A stretch of 64,000 nucleotides of DNA from positions 528,507-592,506 of the forward strand of contig NZ_PDOG01000001.1 in the NCBI RefSeq assembly GCF_003202205.1. Reading direction: 5' to 3'. Below, piece after piece: positions 8,771-17,290 of the stretch; positions within the stretch are counted from its first letter, which is position 1, and every line of letters starts with the position of its first letter. The notes under the pieces were generated by a model. It was not told the DNA's origin. It saw nothing but the letters and a program-made list of their open reading frames with translations, and did no database searches. The DNA is from Halomonas sp. LBP4 (GTDB taxonomy: Bacteria; Pseudomonadota; Gammaproteobacteria; Pseudomonadales; Halomonadaceae). Both the position numbers and the translations under genes were made by a program.

Positions 8771-8790
8771 TACTGTACAAACAAACAGCA
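8771..8790. promoter_or_regulatory. LexA-type SOS box
   Basis: The site reads TACTGTACAAACAAACAGCA: CTG-N10-CAG, with outer bases that match TACTG at the left and CAGCA (consensus CAGTA) at the right of the gammaproteobacterial LexA consensus. It ends 11 bp before the ATG of the radical SAM gene, so LexA bound here would block transcription or initiation. As I recall, PA0069 of Pseudomonas aeruginosa is among the genes reported in the LexA regulon, which fits; that recollection is not verified here. Confidence 0.75.
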
Positions 8791-8801
8791 CAGGAGCCGC
8801 C

Positions 8802-9890
8802 ATGAGCATGAACCGCCACCGCGACGCCAGGGTCCGCAAGGGGCGTGGCGCCACCTTCGACCCGCACAACCGCTTCGCTCCGTCCGTCAGCGAGGCCGTC
8901 GACGACGGCTGGTGGCAGGAGGCGGTCCCCGAGCGGCTGGCCACCGAGGTCCGCGACGAGCGCACCCGCAGCGCCCTGTCGTGGAACACCTCGCCCGACC
9001 TGCCCTTCGACCGCTCGCTCAACCCCTACCGCGGCTGCGAGCATGGCTGCATCTACTGCTATGCGCGCCCCAGCCACGCCTACTGGGACCTCTCGCCGGG
9101 GCTGGACTTCGAGACGCAGCTGATCGCCCGTACCGGGCTCGTCGAACGGCTGCGGGAGGAGCTGTGCAAGCCCGGCTACGTCTGTCGACCGATCAACCTC
9201 TCGGGCAACACCGACTGCTACCAGCCACTGGAGGCCGAGCGGGGAACCACGCGCGCCATCCTGGCACTGCTGCTCGAGTGCCGCCATCCCGTCACCCTGG
9301 TGACCAAGAGCGCCCTGATCCTGCGCGACCTCGATCTGCTGCGCGCGCTGGCCGAGCAGCGCCTGGTGCGGGTGATGGTCAGCCTGACCAGCCTCGACAG
9401 CGACCTCAAGCGCGCCCTGGAGCCCCGCGCCGCCTCGCCGGAGGCGCGGCTCAAGGTGATCCGCACCCTGGGCGCGGCCGGCGTGCCGGTGGGGACCCTG
9501 GCGGCACCGGTGATTCCCGGCCTCACCGACCACGAACTGGAAGGCCTGCTGGAAGCGGCCCGGGAAGCGGGGGCCGCCACCGCGGGCTGGATGCTGCTGC
9601 GCCTGCCCCGGGAAGTCGCGCCGCTGTTCGCGGCCTGGCTCGAGGCCCATTACCCCGAGCGGGCCGGCAAGGTGATGAGCCTGATCCGCCAGTGCCGCGG
9701 CGGGCTGGACTACGACCCGCGCTTCGGCCACCGCATGCGCGGTCGGGGCGTCTTCGCCGACCTGCTCGAACAGCGCTTCCGGAGGGCCTGCCGGCAGCTC
9801 GGCCTGAACAGCCCCGACAGCCCGGCGGCCATGCGCCTCGACACCACCGCCTTCCGGCCGCCCCATGCCCAGGGCGAGCTGTTCTCGTAG
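8802..9890 (+). CDS. PA0069-family radical SAM protein (SplB-like)
   Basis: 362 aa. The radical SAM cluster motif is CEHGCIYCYAR at about residues 77-87 (CxxxCxxC), after LNPYRG. Later come INLSGNTDCYQPLE and LVTKSALILRDLD, typical of the SplB-like family related to spore photoproduct lyase. The ATG at 8802 has AGGAG 6 nt upstream; an in-frame upstream extension would cross the LexA box. A DNA-damage role is inferred from the LexA box and the SplB relationship; the substrate is not known. Confidence 0.85.
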   Translation: MSMNRHRDARVRKGRGATFDPHNRFAPSVSEAVDDGWWQEAVPERLATEVRDERTRSALSWNTSPDLPFDRSLNPYRGCEHGCIYCYARPSHAYWDLSPGLDFETQLIARTGLVERLREELCKPGYVCRPINLSGNTDCYQPLEAERGTTRAILALLLECRHPVTLVTKSALILRDLDLLRALAEQRLVRVMVSLTSLDSDLKRALEPRAASPEARLKVIRTLGAAGVPVGTLAAPVIPGLTDHELEGLLEAAREAGAATAGWMLLRLPREVAPLFAAWLEAHYPERAGKVMSLIRQCRGGLDYDPRFGHRMRGRGVFADLLEQRFRRACRQLGLNSPDSPAAMRLDTTAFRPPHAQGELFS

Positions 9891-9902
9891 CCGGCCGGAC
9901 AG

Positions 9903-10898
9903 TCAGGGAATCAGCACCGCGGCCCCGGAAAGCCGCCCCTCGCGCAGGTCGGCGAGCGCCTCGTTGGCCTGTTCCAGGGGGTAGGCACGGGTCTCGGTGC
10001 GGATCGGCACGCCGGGGGCCAGGGCCAGGAACTCCTCGCCGTCGCGGCGGGTGAGGTTGGCCACCGACTTCACGCAACGCTCCTCCCACAGCAGGCGGTA
10101 GGGAAAGGACGGGATATCGGACATGTGGATGCCACCGGAGACCACCACGCCGCCAGGCCGCACATGGGAGAGCGCGATGGGCACGAGTGCGCCCACCGGG
10201 GCAAACAGCAGGGCGGCATCCAGCGGCTCGGGGGGCGCCTCGTCACTGCCCCCGGCCCAGACCGCCCCCAGCCGCAAGGCGAAGGCCTGGGCGGTGGCAT
10301 CGCCGGGCCGGGTGAAGGCGTGAACCCGCTGGCCGCGCGACACGGCGAGTTGGACGAGGATATGGGCGGCGGCGCCGAAGCCGTAGATGCCGAGCCGACG
10401 GGGTTCGTCGCCACCGGCGAGGCGCCAGGTGCGATAGCCGATCAGGCCGGCGCAGAGCAGCGGCGCGGCGGCCTGGGCGTCATCGCCGTGGACGGGAAAG
10501 CAGTAGCGGGCGTCGGCCACGCAGAACTCCGCATAGCCGCCGTCTCGGGTATAGCCGGTGAACGCCGCTCGCCCGCAGAGATTCTCGCGCCCGGCCAGGC
10601 AGTGGTCGCACTCGCCGCAGGTCCAGCCCAGCCAGGGCACGCCGACCCGCTGGCCGGGTGAAAGCCGCGCGACCTCCTCGCCGGGGGCGGTGACCTCGCC
10701 GACGATCTCGTGGCCGGGCACCAGGGGGAGCCGGGGCTCGACGAGCTCGCCATCGACCACGTGCAGGTCGGTGCGACACACCCCGCAGGCCAGCACCCTG
10801 AGCTGCACCTCGCCCGGCCCGGGCTCGGGCCGGGGGATCCGCTCCAGCCGCAGCGGCTCCCCCGGCCCATGGAGCCGCATCGCACGCATCTCGTTCAT
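9903..10898 (-). CDS. Zinc-dependent alcohol dehydrogenase family protein
   Basis: 331 aa medium-chain dehydrogenase. The catalytic zinc site is CGVCRTDLHVVDGEL and GHEIVGEV, the structural zinc site CGECDHCLAGRENLC, and the nucleotide-binding turn GIYGFGAAAHILVQLA. It resembles the AdhA-like group acting on primary alcohols with NAD(P). The ATG at 10898 follows GGGAGGGG; a longer frame to 10967 has no such site. It is convergent with the radical SAM gene and appears to be a single-gene unit. Natural substrate unknown. Confidence 0.86.
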   Translation of the reverse strand: MNEMRAMRLHGPGEPLRLERIPRPEPGPGEVQLRVLACGVCRTDLHVVDGELVEPRLPLVPGHEIVGEVTAPGEEVARLSPGQRVGVPWLGWTCGECDHCLAGRENLCGRAAFTGYTRDGGYAEFCVADARYCFPVHGDDAQAAAPLLCAGLIGYRTWRLAGGDEPRRLGIYGFGAAAHILVQLAVSRGQRVHAFTRPGDATAQAFALRLGAVWAGGSDEAPPEPLDAALLFAPVGALVPIALSHVRPGGVVVSGGIHMSDIPSFPYRLLWEERCVKSVANLTRRDGEEFLALAPGVPIRTETRAYPLEQANEALADLREGRLSGAAVLIP

Positions 10899-11003
10899 GG
10901 CCCCTCCCGCACTGTTTATCCCTACCTCAGGAGCATAATGCAGGCCGTTCGGAAAGGCGTCAGGCATTCCTCATCCACACGACTCGTGTCCGCACGACCA
11001 CTT

Positions 11004-11867
11004 TCAGCTCACCACCACCTCGTAGCCGGTGAACTTGCGCAGGTTGATGACACCGCTGTCGAGGATCAGGTACTGGCCCTTGAGGCCGAGCAGGGTGCCG
11101 GTGACGAGGGGGTGCTTGTCGAAGTTGTGGGAGACCACCTTGGCGGGAAATTCCAGCACCGGGTACTCGAAGGCGACCGGCGCCTCGTCGAGGGGGCGGA
11201 TGGCATCGGCCCCGAAGCGCTCGCGCAGGTTGGCGAGCCCGCTCTCCAGGCGCGCCAGCAGGCGGTCGCGCTCGGCGGCCAGGTCCATGCGCTCGGTCTC
11301 CCCCTTGAGCATGGCGCGCCAGTTGGTGCGGTCGGAGACCTCCTCCTTGAACAGCACCTCGACGAAGCCCGACTGCTGGCGGCTATCGACCTCGAGGACC
11401 GGCAGCGCCTGTACCGCCCCCTGGTCGAGCCAGCGGGTCGGTATCTGGGTGCGGCGGGTGATGCCCACCTTGAGCCCCGAGGCGTTGGCCAGGTAGACCA
11501 CATGGGGCTGGAAGCAGTGGCGCTCGCCCCACTCCGGCTCGCGGCAGGTGCCCTCGAAGTAGTGGCAGAGCTCGGGCTTCATGATGCAGGTGTCGCACTG
11601 GGCGAGCTTCTTGAAGCAGGGGTAGCAGTAGCCCTGGCCGAAGCTCTTCCTGGTCGCCCGGCCGCAGTGGGTACAGGCGATGGCACCGGTCCACTCGAGC
11701 GCGAGCGGCCGGCCGAGCCGCGCGTTGAGGTCGAGGCGATGCTCGCCGGCCCGCAGGGTATAGCGCGCCACCTCTCCCGCAGCGCCGGGGGCGATGGCCA
11801 GCTTGGCCAGGCAGCCCTGCAGCGGGGTGACGGCATCGATCAGGGTCGTATCAGTCACGTCCGGCAT
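11004..11867 (-). CDS. DUF2797 zinc-ribbon-like protein
   Basis: 287 aa. A cysteine-rich region with a CTHCG ... CYPCF ... CDTC ... C pattern (about residues 67-110) suggests two zinc sites, followed by the conserved VVYLANASGLKVGITRRTQIPTRWLDQGA segment that defines the family. The end is LLGLKGQYLILDSGVINLRKFTGYEV. The function of the family is unknown. The ATG at 11867 overlaps the end of the YeaC gene by 17 bp, so the two are translationally coupled. Confidence 0.85.
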   Translation of the reverse strand: MPDVTDTTLIDAVTPLQGCLAKLAIAPGAAGEVARYTLRAGEHRLDLNARLGRPLALEWTGAIACTHCGRATRKSFGQGYCYPCFKKLAQCDTCIMKPELCHYFEGTCREPEWGERHCFQPHVVYLANASGLKVGITRRTQIPTRWLDQGAVQALPVLEVDSRQQSGFVEVLFKEEVSDRTNWRAMLKGETERMDLAAERDRLLARLESGLANLRERFGADAIRPLDEAPVAFEYPVLEFPAKVVSHNFDKHPLVTGTLLGLKGQYLILDSGVINLRKFTGYEVVVS

Positions 11868-12135
11868 CCCGGGCCAGGCCCGCGAGTTCCGGCGACACAC
11901 CGGCCCCGCTGCTGGCCCCGCCACAGGTGCGCTGCTGGAGATAGCCGACCCGCTGCTCCTCGGCCACCTGGTTCTCCGCTTCGTAGCGGATCACCGCCTC
12001 GAGGCAGAGCTCGGTCTGCTCGGCGGTCAAGCGGCGGCCGTCCGGCCACTTGCGCAGGGCCACTGCCTGCTTGAGGCTGTCGTAGATGGCGGGCGTCATC
12101 TGCTGGATCATGCGCTCGAAGGTCATGTCGCTCAT
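11851..12135 (-). CDS. yeaC: YeaC family (DUF1315) small protein
   Basis: 94 aa. The MTFERMIQQMTPAIYDSLKQAVALRKWPDGRRLT start is the DUF1315/YeaC signature, followed by ELCLEAVIRYEAEN. The C-terminal 25 residues are low-complexity and overlap the DUF2797 gene. Function unknown; the same pairing with neighbouring DUF2797-type genes suggests one transcript. It lies 12 bp after the rhomboid gene. Confidence 0.85.
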   Translation of the reverse strand: MSDMTFERMIQQMTPAIYDSLKQAVALRKWPDGRRLTAEQTELCLEAVIRYEAENQVAEEQRVGYLQQRTCGGASSGAGVSPELAGLARDAGRD

Positions 12136-12147
12136 CAGCGTGTTCTC

Positions 12148-12999
12148 TCAATGGTGGCGGCGGGCACGCCCGGAATGATACCAGCCCAGCACCAGGCCCA
12201 CGACCAGCCCGCCCAGGTGGGCCTCGTTGGCGACATTGCCGAAGCCCACGACGGCGGCCATGTCGGTCATGGTAAAGAGCATCCAGCCAAGCATGAAGAC
12301 CACCAGCATCTGCGGCACGAAGAAGCCGCTGCGCGGCGCCCGGCGCGACATCAACCACACATAGCCGAGCAGCGCGAAGTCGACCCCGGACATGCCGCCG
12401 AACAGCACCGTGCCGGTGGCGTACTGGGCCAGGTTGGCACCGATGCCCGCGGTGAGCAGGATCGTCAGCATTCGCCCGCTGCCCTGCAGCACTTCCACCT
12501 GACGGCCGAAGTACCACAGCCATAGCATGTTGAAGATCAGGTGCATCCAGCCGAAATGCAGGAAGGCCGGCGACAGCAGCCGCCACACCTGCCCCGCGGC
12601 GAGCGCCTCGCCCAGGGTGCCGAAGGCCAGGCCACCGTTGACCACACCGAGCGGTACGATGGCCAGTGCGGCGATGACCCTGTCGCCGAACACGCCCATC
12701 ACGGCGAACACCAGCAGACAGAGGGCGAGCGTGGCAGCGGCCACGGGTGCCTGGCGGAAGGGAACCATCAGGCTCTTGCCGCCGGAGGGTGCGGTGCGGC
12801 GCCGTTCCGGCATCAGCGACTCGCCGCGCTGCCAGCGCTCGAGCAGACGCAGCATCGCCTCGTGCTGGGCCGGATCGACCAGCCACAGCACCTGCCCCTC
12901 CGTCTCCTCGGTGAAGCGGTGGCCGATGCGGTGGGCCCACAGCGCCCGGCGCAGATCGCGGGTATCGGCATCATGGGGCAGCAGGATTACCCGGTACAT
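12148..12999 (-). CDS. glpG: Rhomboid family intramembrane serine protease (GlpG-like)
   Basis: 283 aa with an N-terminal cytoplasmic domain (VILLPHDADTRDLRRALWAHRIGHRF) and about six membrane helices from residue 85. The catalytic pair is visible: the serine in GGMSGVDFALLGY and the histidine in NEAHLGGLVVGL. The conserved HLIFNMLWLWYFG in helix 2 supplies the oxyanion histidine and asparagine. The N-terminal domain and motif order match GlpG. It is not linked to the glp genes here. Substrate unknown. Confidence 0.9.
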   Translation of the reverse strand: MYRVILLPHDADTRDLRRALWAHRIGHRFTEETEGQVLWLVDPAQHEAMLRLLERWQRGESLMPERRRTAPSGGKSLMVPFRQAPVAAATLALCLLVFAVMGVFGDRVIAALAIVPLGVVNGGLAFGTLGEALAAGQVWRLLSPAFLHFGWMHLIFNMLWLWYFGRQVEVLQGSGRMLTILLTAGIGANLAQYATGTVLFGGMSGVDFALLGYVWLMSRRAPRSGFFVPQMLVVFMLGWMLFTMTDMAAVVGFGNVANEAHLGGLVVGLVLGWYHSGRARRHH

Positions 13000-13054
13000 G
13001 GCGACTCCAGCAGTTGTCGGTCCTGGTCTTGCGGCACGCCGGGGACGCGCACAG

Positions 13055-13082
13055 AAAAAATCCGGCGGAGGGAGCCGCCGGA
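13055..13082 (-). terminator. Rho-independent terminator after the metallophosphoesterase gene
   Basis: On the minus strand an 8-bp GC-rich stem (TCCGGCGG / CCGCCGGA, 13082-13061, 6-nt loop) is followed directly by TTTTTTCTG. It lies about 95 bp after the metallophosphoesterase stop and ends the nadK-metallophosphoesterase transcript before the rhomboid gene. Confidence 0.85.
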
Positions 13083-13177
13083 CAAGAGCAAGGGATCATT
13101 CAAGGGAACACCTACTCTGATGGCCTTGACGCCCGCGAGTTCAGTCCGTCGTCGGAATTTTCGAGTAAGGAATTGTA

Positions 13178-14182
13178 TCAATCGAAATCGATCTCCCAGG
13201 GCTGTGGCCGGGCCTGCTCCTCCCGCGGCACGCGGATCCACACGAAGTGGTTGGCATCCAGCCGGCGCTCGCCGCTCCAGCGATAGGCCACCAGGCGGCC
13301 GAACTTGACCGCACTGTAGTCCAGGCAGGCGACATTGGCCGCCGGCAGCGCCGGAATCCCCTCGCACCAGTAGTGGCCGATGAACAGCGGCGGCTCCTCG
13401 GGGCCATAGTGGCTGAGGCGCGCGCGCTCCTCGGGGGAAAGCGGGCGCCGTTCCAGGTCGCCCGGCAGGTTGTCGGGCTGGAACACCACGTCGCCCCAGG
13501 TCTGCGGCTCGCGGGCCCAGAAGTGGGCGCGGAAGCTGCGCCGGGTGAAGCCGTCGCCGGAGTGGATCTCCACCCCCTCGGGCAGCGGGATATGGATACC
13601 GCGGGTGAGCCGGTCGAGGATGCGGAAGGCTCGGGTACCGGGCGTCACCGACTCCGCCAGGAACTCCTCGTCGATGCGGCCATCGGGGAAATCGCGCCGC
13701 AGCGCATCGATCAGCGGCTGGTCCCAGCAGGCGTGGACCACCCGCAGGCCATCGCGCTCCAGGCAGAGCGGAATCTCCAGGAACCAGGCCAGCGCCTCCT
13801 CCCACTCCTGGGGGTGGTCGCGGAACTGCTCCAGGGTCTCCTGGATGATGCGGTTGTGGCGCGGCGTATGCTCGCGCAGCCATTCCCGGCCGAGGCCAGT
13901 GGGCGCTCGATGGCAGTAGGCCAGGGCGTTGACCTCGTGGTTACCCATGACGATGAAGGCCTCGCCCTCCTCCACCATGCGCCGGGCGATGGTCACCGCC
14001 AGGCGGATGCGCGGCCCGCGATCGATCAGGTCACCGAGGAAGATCACCCGGCGGCGCGGATGGCGGTAGACCCCGCCGCGCTGGTGGTAGCCGAGCTTCT
14101 CGAGCAGGGCCGCCAGCGTGGCGCCGCAGCCGTGCACGTCGCCGATCAGGTCGTAACCTTCGATCCTGGCCTGTGTCTTCAC
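13178..14182 (-). CDS. Metallophosphoesterase (symmetrical Ap4A hydrolase/PrpE-like fold)
   Basis: 334 aa calcineurin-type phosphoesterase. All metal-binding motifs are present in order: GDVHGCG (residues 14-20), GDLIDRG, MGNHEVNALAY, VHACWDQP and GHYWCEG. The long C-terminal part goes beyond the minimal domain. It starts 1 bp after the nadK stop and should be co-transcribed with it. The substrate cannot be read from the sequence; PrpE-like enzymes cleave diadenosine polyphosphates or protein phosphate esters. Confidence 0.85.
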   Translation of the reverse strand: MKTQARIEGYDLIGDVHGCGATLAALLEKLGYHQRGGVYRHPRRRVIFLGDLIDRGPRIRLAVTIARRMVEEGEAFIVMGNHEVNALAYCHRAPTGLGREWLREHTPRHNRIIQETLEQFRDHPQEWEEALAWFLEIPLCLERDGLRVVHACWDQPLIDALRRDFPDGRIDEEFLAESVTPGTRAFRILDRLTRGIHIPLPEGVEIHSGDGFTRRSFRAHFWAREPQTWGDVVFQPDNLPGDLERRPLSPEERARLSHYGPEEPPLFIGHYWCEGIPALPAANVACLDYSAVKFGRLVAYRWSGERRLDANHFVWIRVPREEQARPQPWEIDFD

Positions 14183-14183
14183 G

Positions 14184-15080
14184 TCAGTCCCCCAGGCGGT
14201 TGCTCCAGCCCAGCTTGCTGCGCAGGACCTCGTAGAAATTGTGACCGAGGGGATGCACCAGTTGCACCCGCTGGGGCTTGCGACGGATCACCAGCACATC
14301 GTCGGGCTTGGCCACCGCGCGGGTCTGACCGTCGCAGCTGATGTGGGGGTAGGTCTGGTTGGTCTCGCCGATGTGCACGCGGATCTCGCTGGCGGCATCG
14401 ATGACGATGGGCCGGCTCGACAGGGTGTGGGGGAACATCGGCACCAGGGTCACCACGTCGAGCTTGGGGTGCATGATGGGCCCGCCACCGGAGAGCGAGT
14501 AGGCGGTGGAGCCGGTGGGCGTGGCCACGATCAGGCCGTCGCTGCGCTGGCTGTAGACGAACTGGCCGTCGATGAACAGCTCGAACTCGATCATGCGCAC
14601 GGCCTTGCCGGGATGGATCACCACCTCGTTGAGGGCATCGCCGCTGCCCGACAGCACGCCGTCGCGATACAGCTCGGCATCCAGCAGGAAGCGCTCCTCC
14701 ACCTCGTAGTGCCCCTCGAGCACCCCGCCGACCCGCGCCTCGAGTTCTCCGGGAGAGATATCGGTGAGAAAGCCCAGGCGCCCGCGATTGACGCCCAGCA
14801 CCAGGGTACCGCTATGACAGAGGGTGCGGGCGGCGCCCAATAGGCTGCCGTCGCCGCCGACCACGATCACCAGGTCGCAGAGCTCGCCGAGCATGCGCCG
14901 GCTGGCTTCGGGATGGCCGTGCTCGAGCAGTACCGTGGCGGTGCGGTCCTCGATGATGACGTGATAGCCGCTCTCGTCGAGAAAGCGGAGCAGACGCTTG
15001 AGGGTGTCGACCACCCTGGCGCTGCCCAGACGACCGATCAGGCCGATGTTCCTGAAACCACCACTCTTGCTCGATTGCAT
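14184..15080 (-). CDS. nadK: NAD kinase
   Basis: 298 aa. It has the catalytic GGDGSLLGAAR motif (about residues 74-84), GVNRGRLGFLTDI, LNEVVIHPG, SDGLIVATPTGSTAYSLSGGGPI, and SSRPIVI. It phosphorylates NAD to NADP. The ATG at 15080 (MQSSKSGG) begins just before the conserved NIGLIGR strand and has GAGG 9 nt upstream; an in-frame extension to 15137 adds only low-complexity residues. Confidence 0.95.
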   Translation of the reverse strand: MQSSKSGGFRNIGLIGRLGSARVVDTLKRLLRFLDESGYHVIIEDRTATVLLEHGHPEASRRMLGELCDLVIVVGGDGSLLGAARTLCHSGTLVLGVNRGRLGFLTDISPGELEARVGGVLEGHYEVEERFLLDAELYRDGVLSGSGDALNEVVIHPGKAVRMIEFELFIDGQFVYSQRSDGLIVATPTGSTAYSLSGGGPIMHPKLDVVTLVPMFPHTLSSRPIVIDAASEIRVHIGETNQTYPHISCDGQTRAVAKPDDVLVIRRKPQRVQLVHPLGHNFYEVLRSKLGWSNRLGD

Positions 15081-15143
15081 GCGCACGCCTCTCGCTTCGC
15101 GGCCGCTCATTATGGGGGCTGGCCGCAGGGCGGGCAAACGGCC

Positions 15144-15338
15144 TCAGGCCGTGGCGGGCGAGCGTCGACGCAGCCACCACTCGTTGAGCGCCAGTGAGGC
15201 GAGGATGATCGCCCCGCCCAGCGCCAGGCGCACCAGGTCGGCGTCGCGATTCCAGAGCACCAGGTTGACGGCGAGCCCGGCAGGGAGTGCAACGCCTCGC
15301 CCCCTAGCCGCGCCGGGGGGCGGCGTGAGCTGCGCCAT
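15144..15338 (-). CDS. Possible small membrane protein overlapping the glpD end
   Basis: A 64-codon frame whose second half (LVRLALGGAIILASLALNEWWLRRR) reads like one membrane helix with a positive tail. Its first 12 codons overlap the glpD C-terminus in another frame. No clear ribosome site and no recognised family. It fills most of the gap between glpD and nadK, so it may be real, but evidence is weak. Confidence 0.3.
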   Translation of the reverse strand: MAQLTPPPGAARGRGVALPAGLAVNLVLWNRDADLVRLALGGAIILASLALNEWWLRRRSPATA

Positions 15339-16983
15339 CCCCCTCGCTCTCCGGGGCGGCGTTCACGGGCAGTGGATCGCCCTCCTCGGCCAGGTACTCC
15401 GCGAGGCGCGCCTGCGCCTGGTCGCCGAAGAGGATCTCGCAGGCTTCCTCCAGTCCGGGTGAGCGCCGGATGGTCTCCTCCGGCACCACCAGGGCGATCT
15501 TGGAGCGCCGGCGCAGGAAGTCCTCCAGGCGGGTGACCATCTCGCGGCGCCGGGCCTGGCGCAACTCGCAGCGCAGGTATTCGGTGCCCTCGATCAGCAC
15601 CTCCCCCTGGCGCGGGTCCTGGCGAATGTCCTCGAGCATCTCCACCGCCTGGGCGCCATAGCGACGCCACAGCCGAAGGCTGAGCGGCTCGGAGGCGTGG
15701 GCGGCGGTCATCGCATCGAGCTCCATCAGCCGTGCCTGATGCATGAAGGCCTCCCGGACCGCGGCCGGAGGTTCGCCGTACCAGCGGTAGTCGGGATGGG
15801 GCACCGTCACCCCCAGCCGGCGCACCTCTTCGACGACCTCCTCCCCGACGTTGAGGCAGTCGGTGAGCTTGCCGCCGAAGATGCTCAGGTGCCGCGTCTC
15901 GTGGTCGATGTCGATGGCGTGCTTGCGCGACAGGTTGAGGAAGTCGCGGTCGTCGCCACCACTGGGCTTCACCGCCAGGGGCCGCACGCCGCAGCGGGTG
16001 GAGATGATGTCCTCCTTGCCCAGTGGCTTGTCCAGTTCGAGGCGCTTGTTGATGTTGTCGAGGACGAACCGCACGTCCTCCTCGGTGACCTCGACCTCGG
16101 GCCGATCCACGCGCGTGTCGGTGGTACCGATGCAGGTGCGCATGCCCATGGGAATCACGAAGAACAGCCGCCCGTCGTCGGCGAAGAAGGCCAGCACCCG
16201 GTTGCTGTCGGTCAACCGCGGTACGATCAGGTGGATGCCCTTGGAAAAGACATGCCGGTGTTCGGTGTGCTGACCGGAGAGGCGATTGTGCTGGTCGACC
16301 CAGGGCCCGGCGGCGTTGATCAGCACCTTCGAGCAGATCGTGAAGGTGGCACCGTCCATGCGATCCCGTACCTCGGTGACCCAGTGATCGCCCTCGCGCC
16401 GGGACCCCAGCGACTCCACGTAGTTGGCCGCCACGGTGCCGAAATCCAGCGCCCCGCGCACGAAATTGAAAACGAAGCGCGCGTCGTTGTCGTGGAGATA
16501 GGCATCGGAGTACTCGAAGCCACCCCGGGCATTTCGCGTATCGATGATCGGCTCCCGGGCCTTGATGTCGGCGGGGCGGAGGAAATGGGGGCGGCGCGTG
16601 AAGGCGCTGCCCATCAGCCAGTACAGCCAGGTGCCGGCCCAGGGGTAGAGCGGGTGGTGGCGAAAGCCCTTGTTGATGGTGGTCAGGAAGCGGATCTCCT
16701 GCACCGTGGAGGGGTAGCTGCGGATCAGGTGGTTGCGACTCTTGCACAGCTTGCGGACCAGCTTGAAGTCGCCGCTCTCCATGTACTTGATGCCGCCCCA
16801 CACCAGGTTGGACGACTGCATGCTGGTGCTGCCGGCGAAGTCTCCCCGGTCGATGAGCGCCACCTTGGCCCCCTTGCCGCTGAGCGCCGCGGCGGCGGAG
16901 GCGCCGTTGATGCCCCCGCCGATGACCAGCGCATCGAAATCCCGGTCGCGCAGCTTGCGAATGTTGCTCTCACGTAGTTGCAT
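15304..16983 (-). CDS. glpD: Aerobic glycerol-3-phosphate dehydrogenase
   Basis: 559 aa FAD enzyme that oxidises sn-glycerol 3-phosphate to dihydroxyacetone phosphate at the membrane and passes electrons to quinone. The N-terminus holds the FAD motif DALVIGGGINGASAAAALSG, then RGDFAGSTSMQSSNLVWGG. Further motifs are LINAAGPWVD, GIHLIVPRL, IGTTDTRVDRP and STRCGVRPL. It lies downstream of the glpSTPQUV genes, separated from glpV by a hairpin and a 162-bp palindromic repeat. No glycerol kinase gene is present in this window. Confidence 0.93.
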   Translation of the reverse strand: MQLRESNIRKLRDRDFDALVIGGGINGASAAAALSGKGAKVALIDRGDFAGSTSMQSSNLVWGGIKYMESGDFKLVRKLCKSRNHLIRSYPSTVQEIRFLTTINKGFRHHPLYPWAGTWLYWLMGSAFTRRPHFLRPADIKAREPIIDTRNARGGFEYSDAYLHDNDARFVFNFVRGALDFGTVAANYVESLGSRREGDHWVTEVRDRMDGATFTICSKVLINAAGPWVDQHNRLSGQHTEHRHVFSKGIHLIVPRLTDSNRVLAFFADDGRLFFVIPMGMRTCIGTTDTRVDRPEVEVTEEDVRFVLDNINKRLELDKPLGKEDIISTRCGVRPLAVKPSGGDDRDFLNLSRKHAIDIDHETRHLSIFGGKLTDCLNVGEEVVEEVRRLGVTVPHPDYRWYGEPPAAVREAFMHQARLMELDAMTAAHASEPLSLRLWRRYGAQAVEMLEDIRQDPRQGEVLIEGTEYLRCELRQARRREMVTRLEDFLRRRSKIALVVPEETIRRSPGLEEACEILFGDQAQARLAEYLAEEGDPLPVNAAPESEGDGAAHAAPRRG

Positions 16984-17005
16984 GTCTGGCCCTTTTGCGA
17001 AGTAA

Positions 17006-17039
17006 GAGGCCCCGCTCGGCGTGCACCGAGCGGGGCCTC
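17006..17039. terminator. Strong hairpin between glpV and glpD
   Basis: A 14-bp perfect GC-rich stem (gaggccccgctcgg / ccgagcggggcctc) with a 6-nt loop, only 23 bp before the glpD ATG. On the minus strand it is followed by CTTACTTCGC, a weak U-tract. It could terminate the transporter transcript or act as an attenuator or RNA stabiliser in front of glpD. Confidence 0.6.
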
Positions 17040-17040
17040 A

Positions 17041-17202
17041 GGAGCCTGTCGGACTTGACGCTGATCTACTGCGAGATCCGATCTTTCGGCCAATTTCATT
17101 CGATCTGATTCGTTAAATAGCGCGCTATTCGCCTCATCAGATCGATAAACTTGTCTCGAAATCCGAATCTCTCGCGACGATCGGTCAAATCCGACAAGCT
17201 CC
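17041..17202. repeat. 162-bp imperfect palindrome (MITE-like element)
   Basis: The left end ggagcctgtcggacttgac is mirrored at the right end by gtcaaatccgacaagctcc (17 of 19 matching). Pairing continues inward, including gcgagatccgatctttcg opposite cgaaatccgaatctctcgc, and the centre is the perfect palindrome tagcgcgcta at 17118-17127. There is no open frame. Terminal inverted repeats, lack of coding content and the lower GC than its flanks are typical of a small non-autonomous mobile element or a REP-like structure. It lies inside the glycerol locus. Confidence 0.75.
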
Positions 17203-17290
17203 CAGGTCCCGTTCAGGCAACCGGTCACACGTCTCGAGTCGGCCCCGGGACAGCCGGGGCGCAGGGCGGGTCAGGCGACCCGCCCGGTCA

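Noticed and set aside
7598..10054. Long plus-strand frame across cobT and the radical SAM gene
   Set aside because: It crosses two well-supported genes in other frames and has Arg/Pro/Gly-rich low-complexity sequence.
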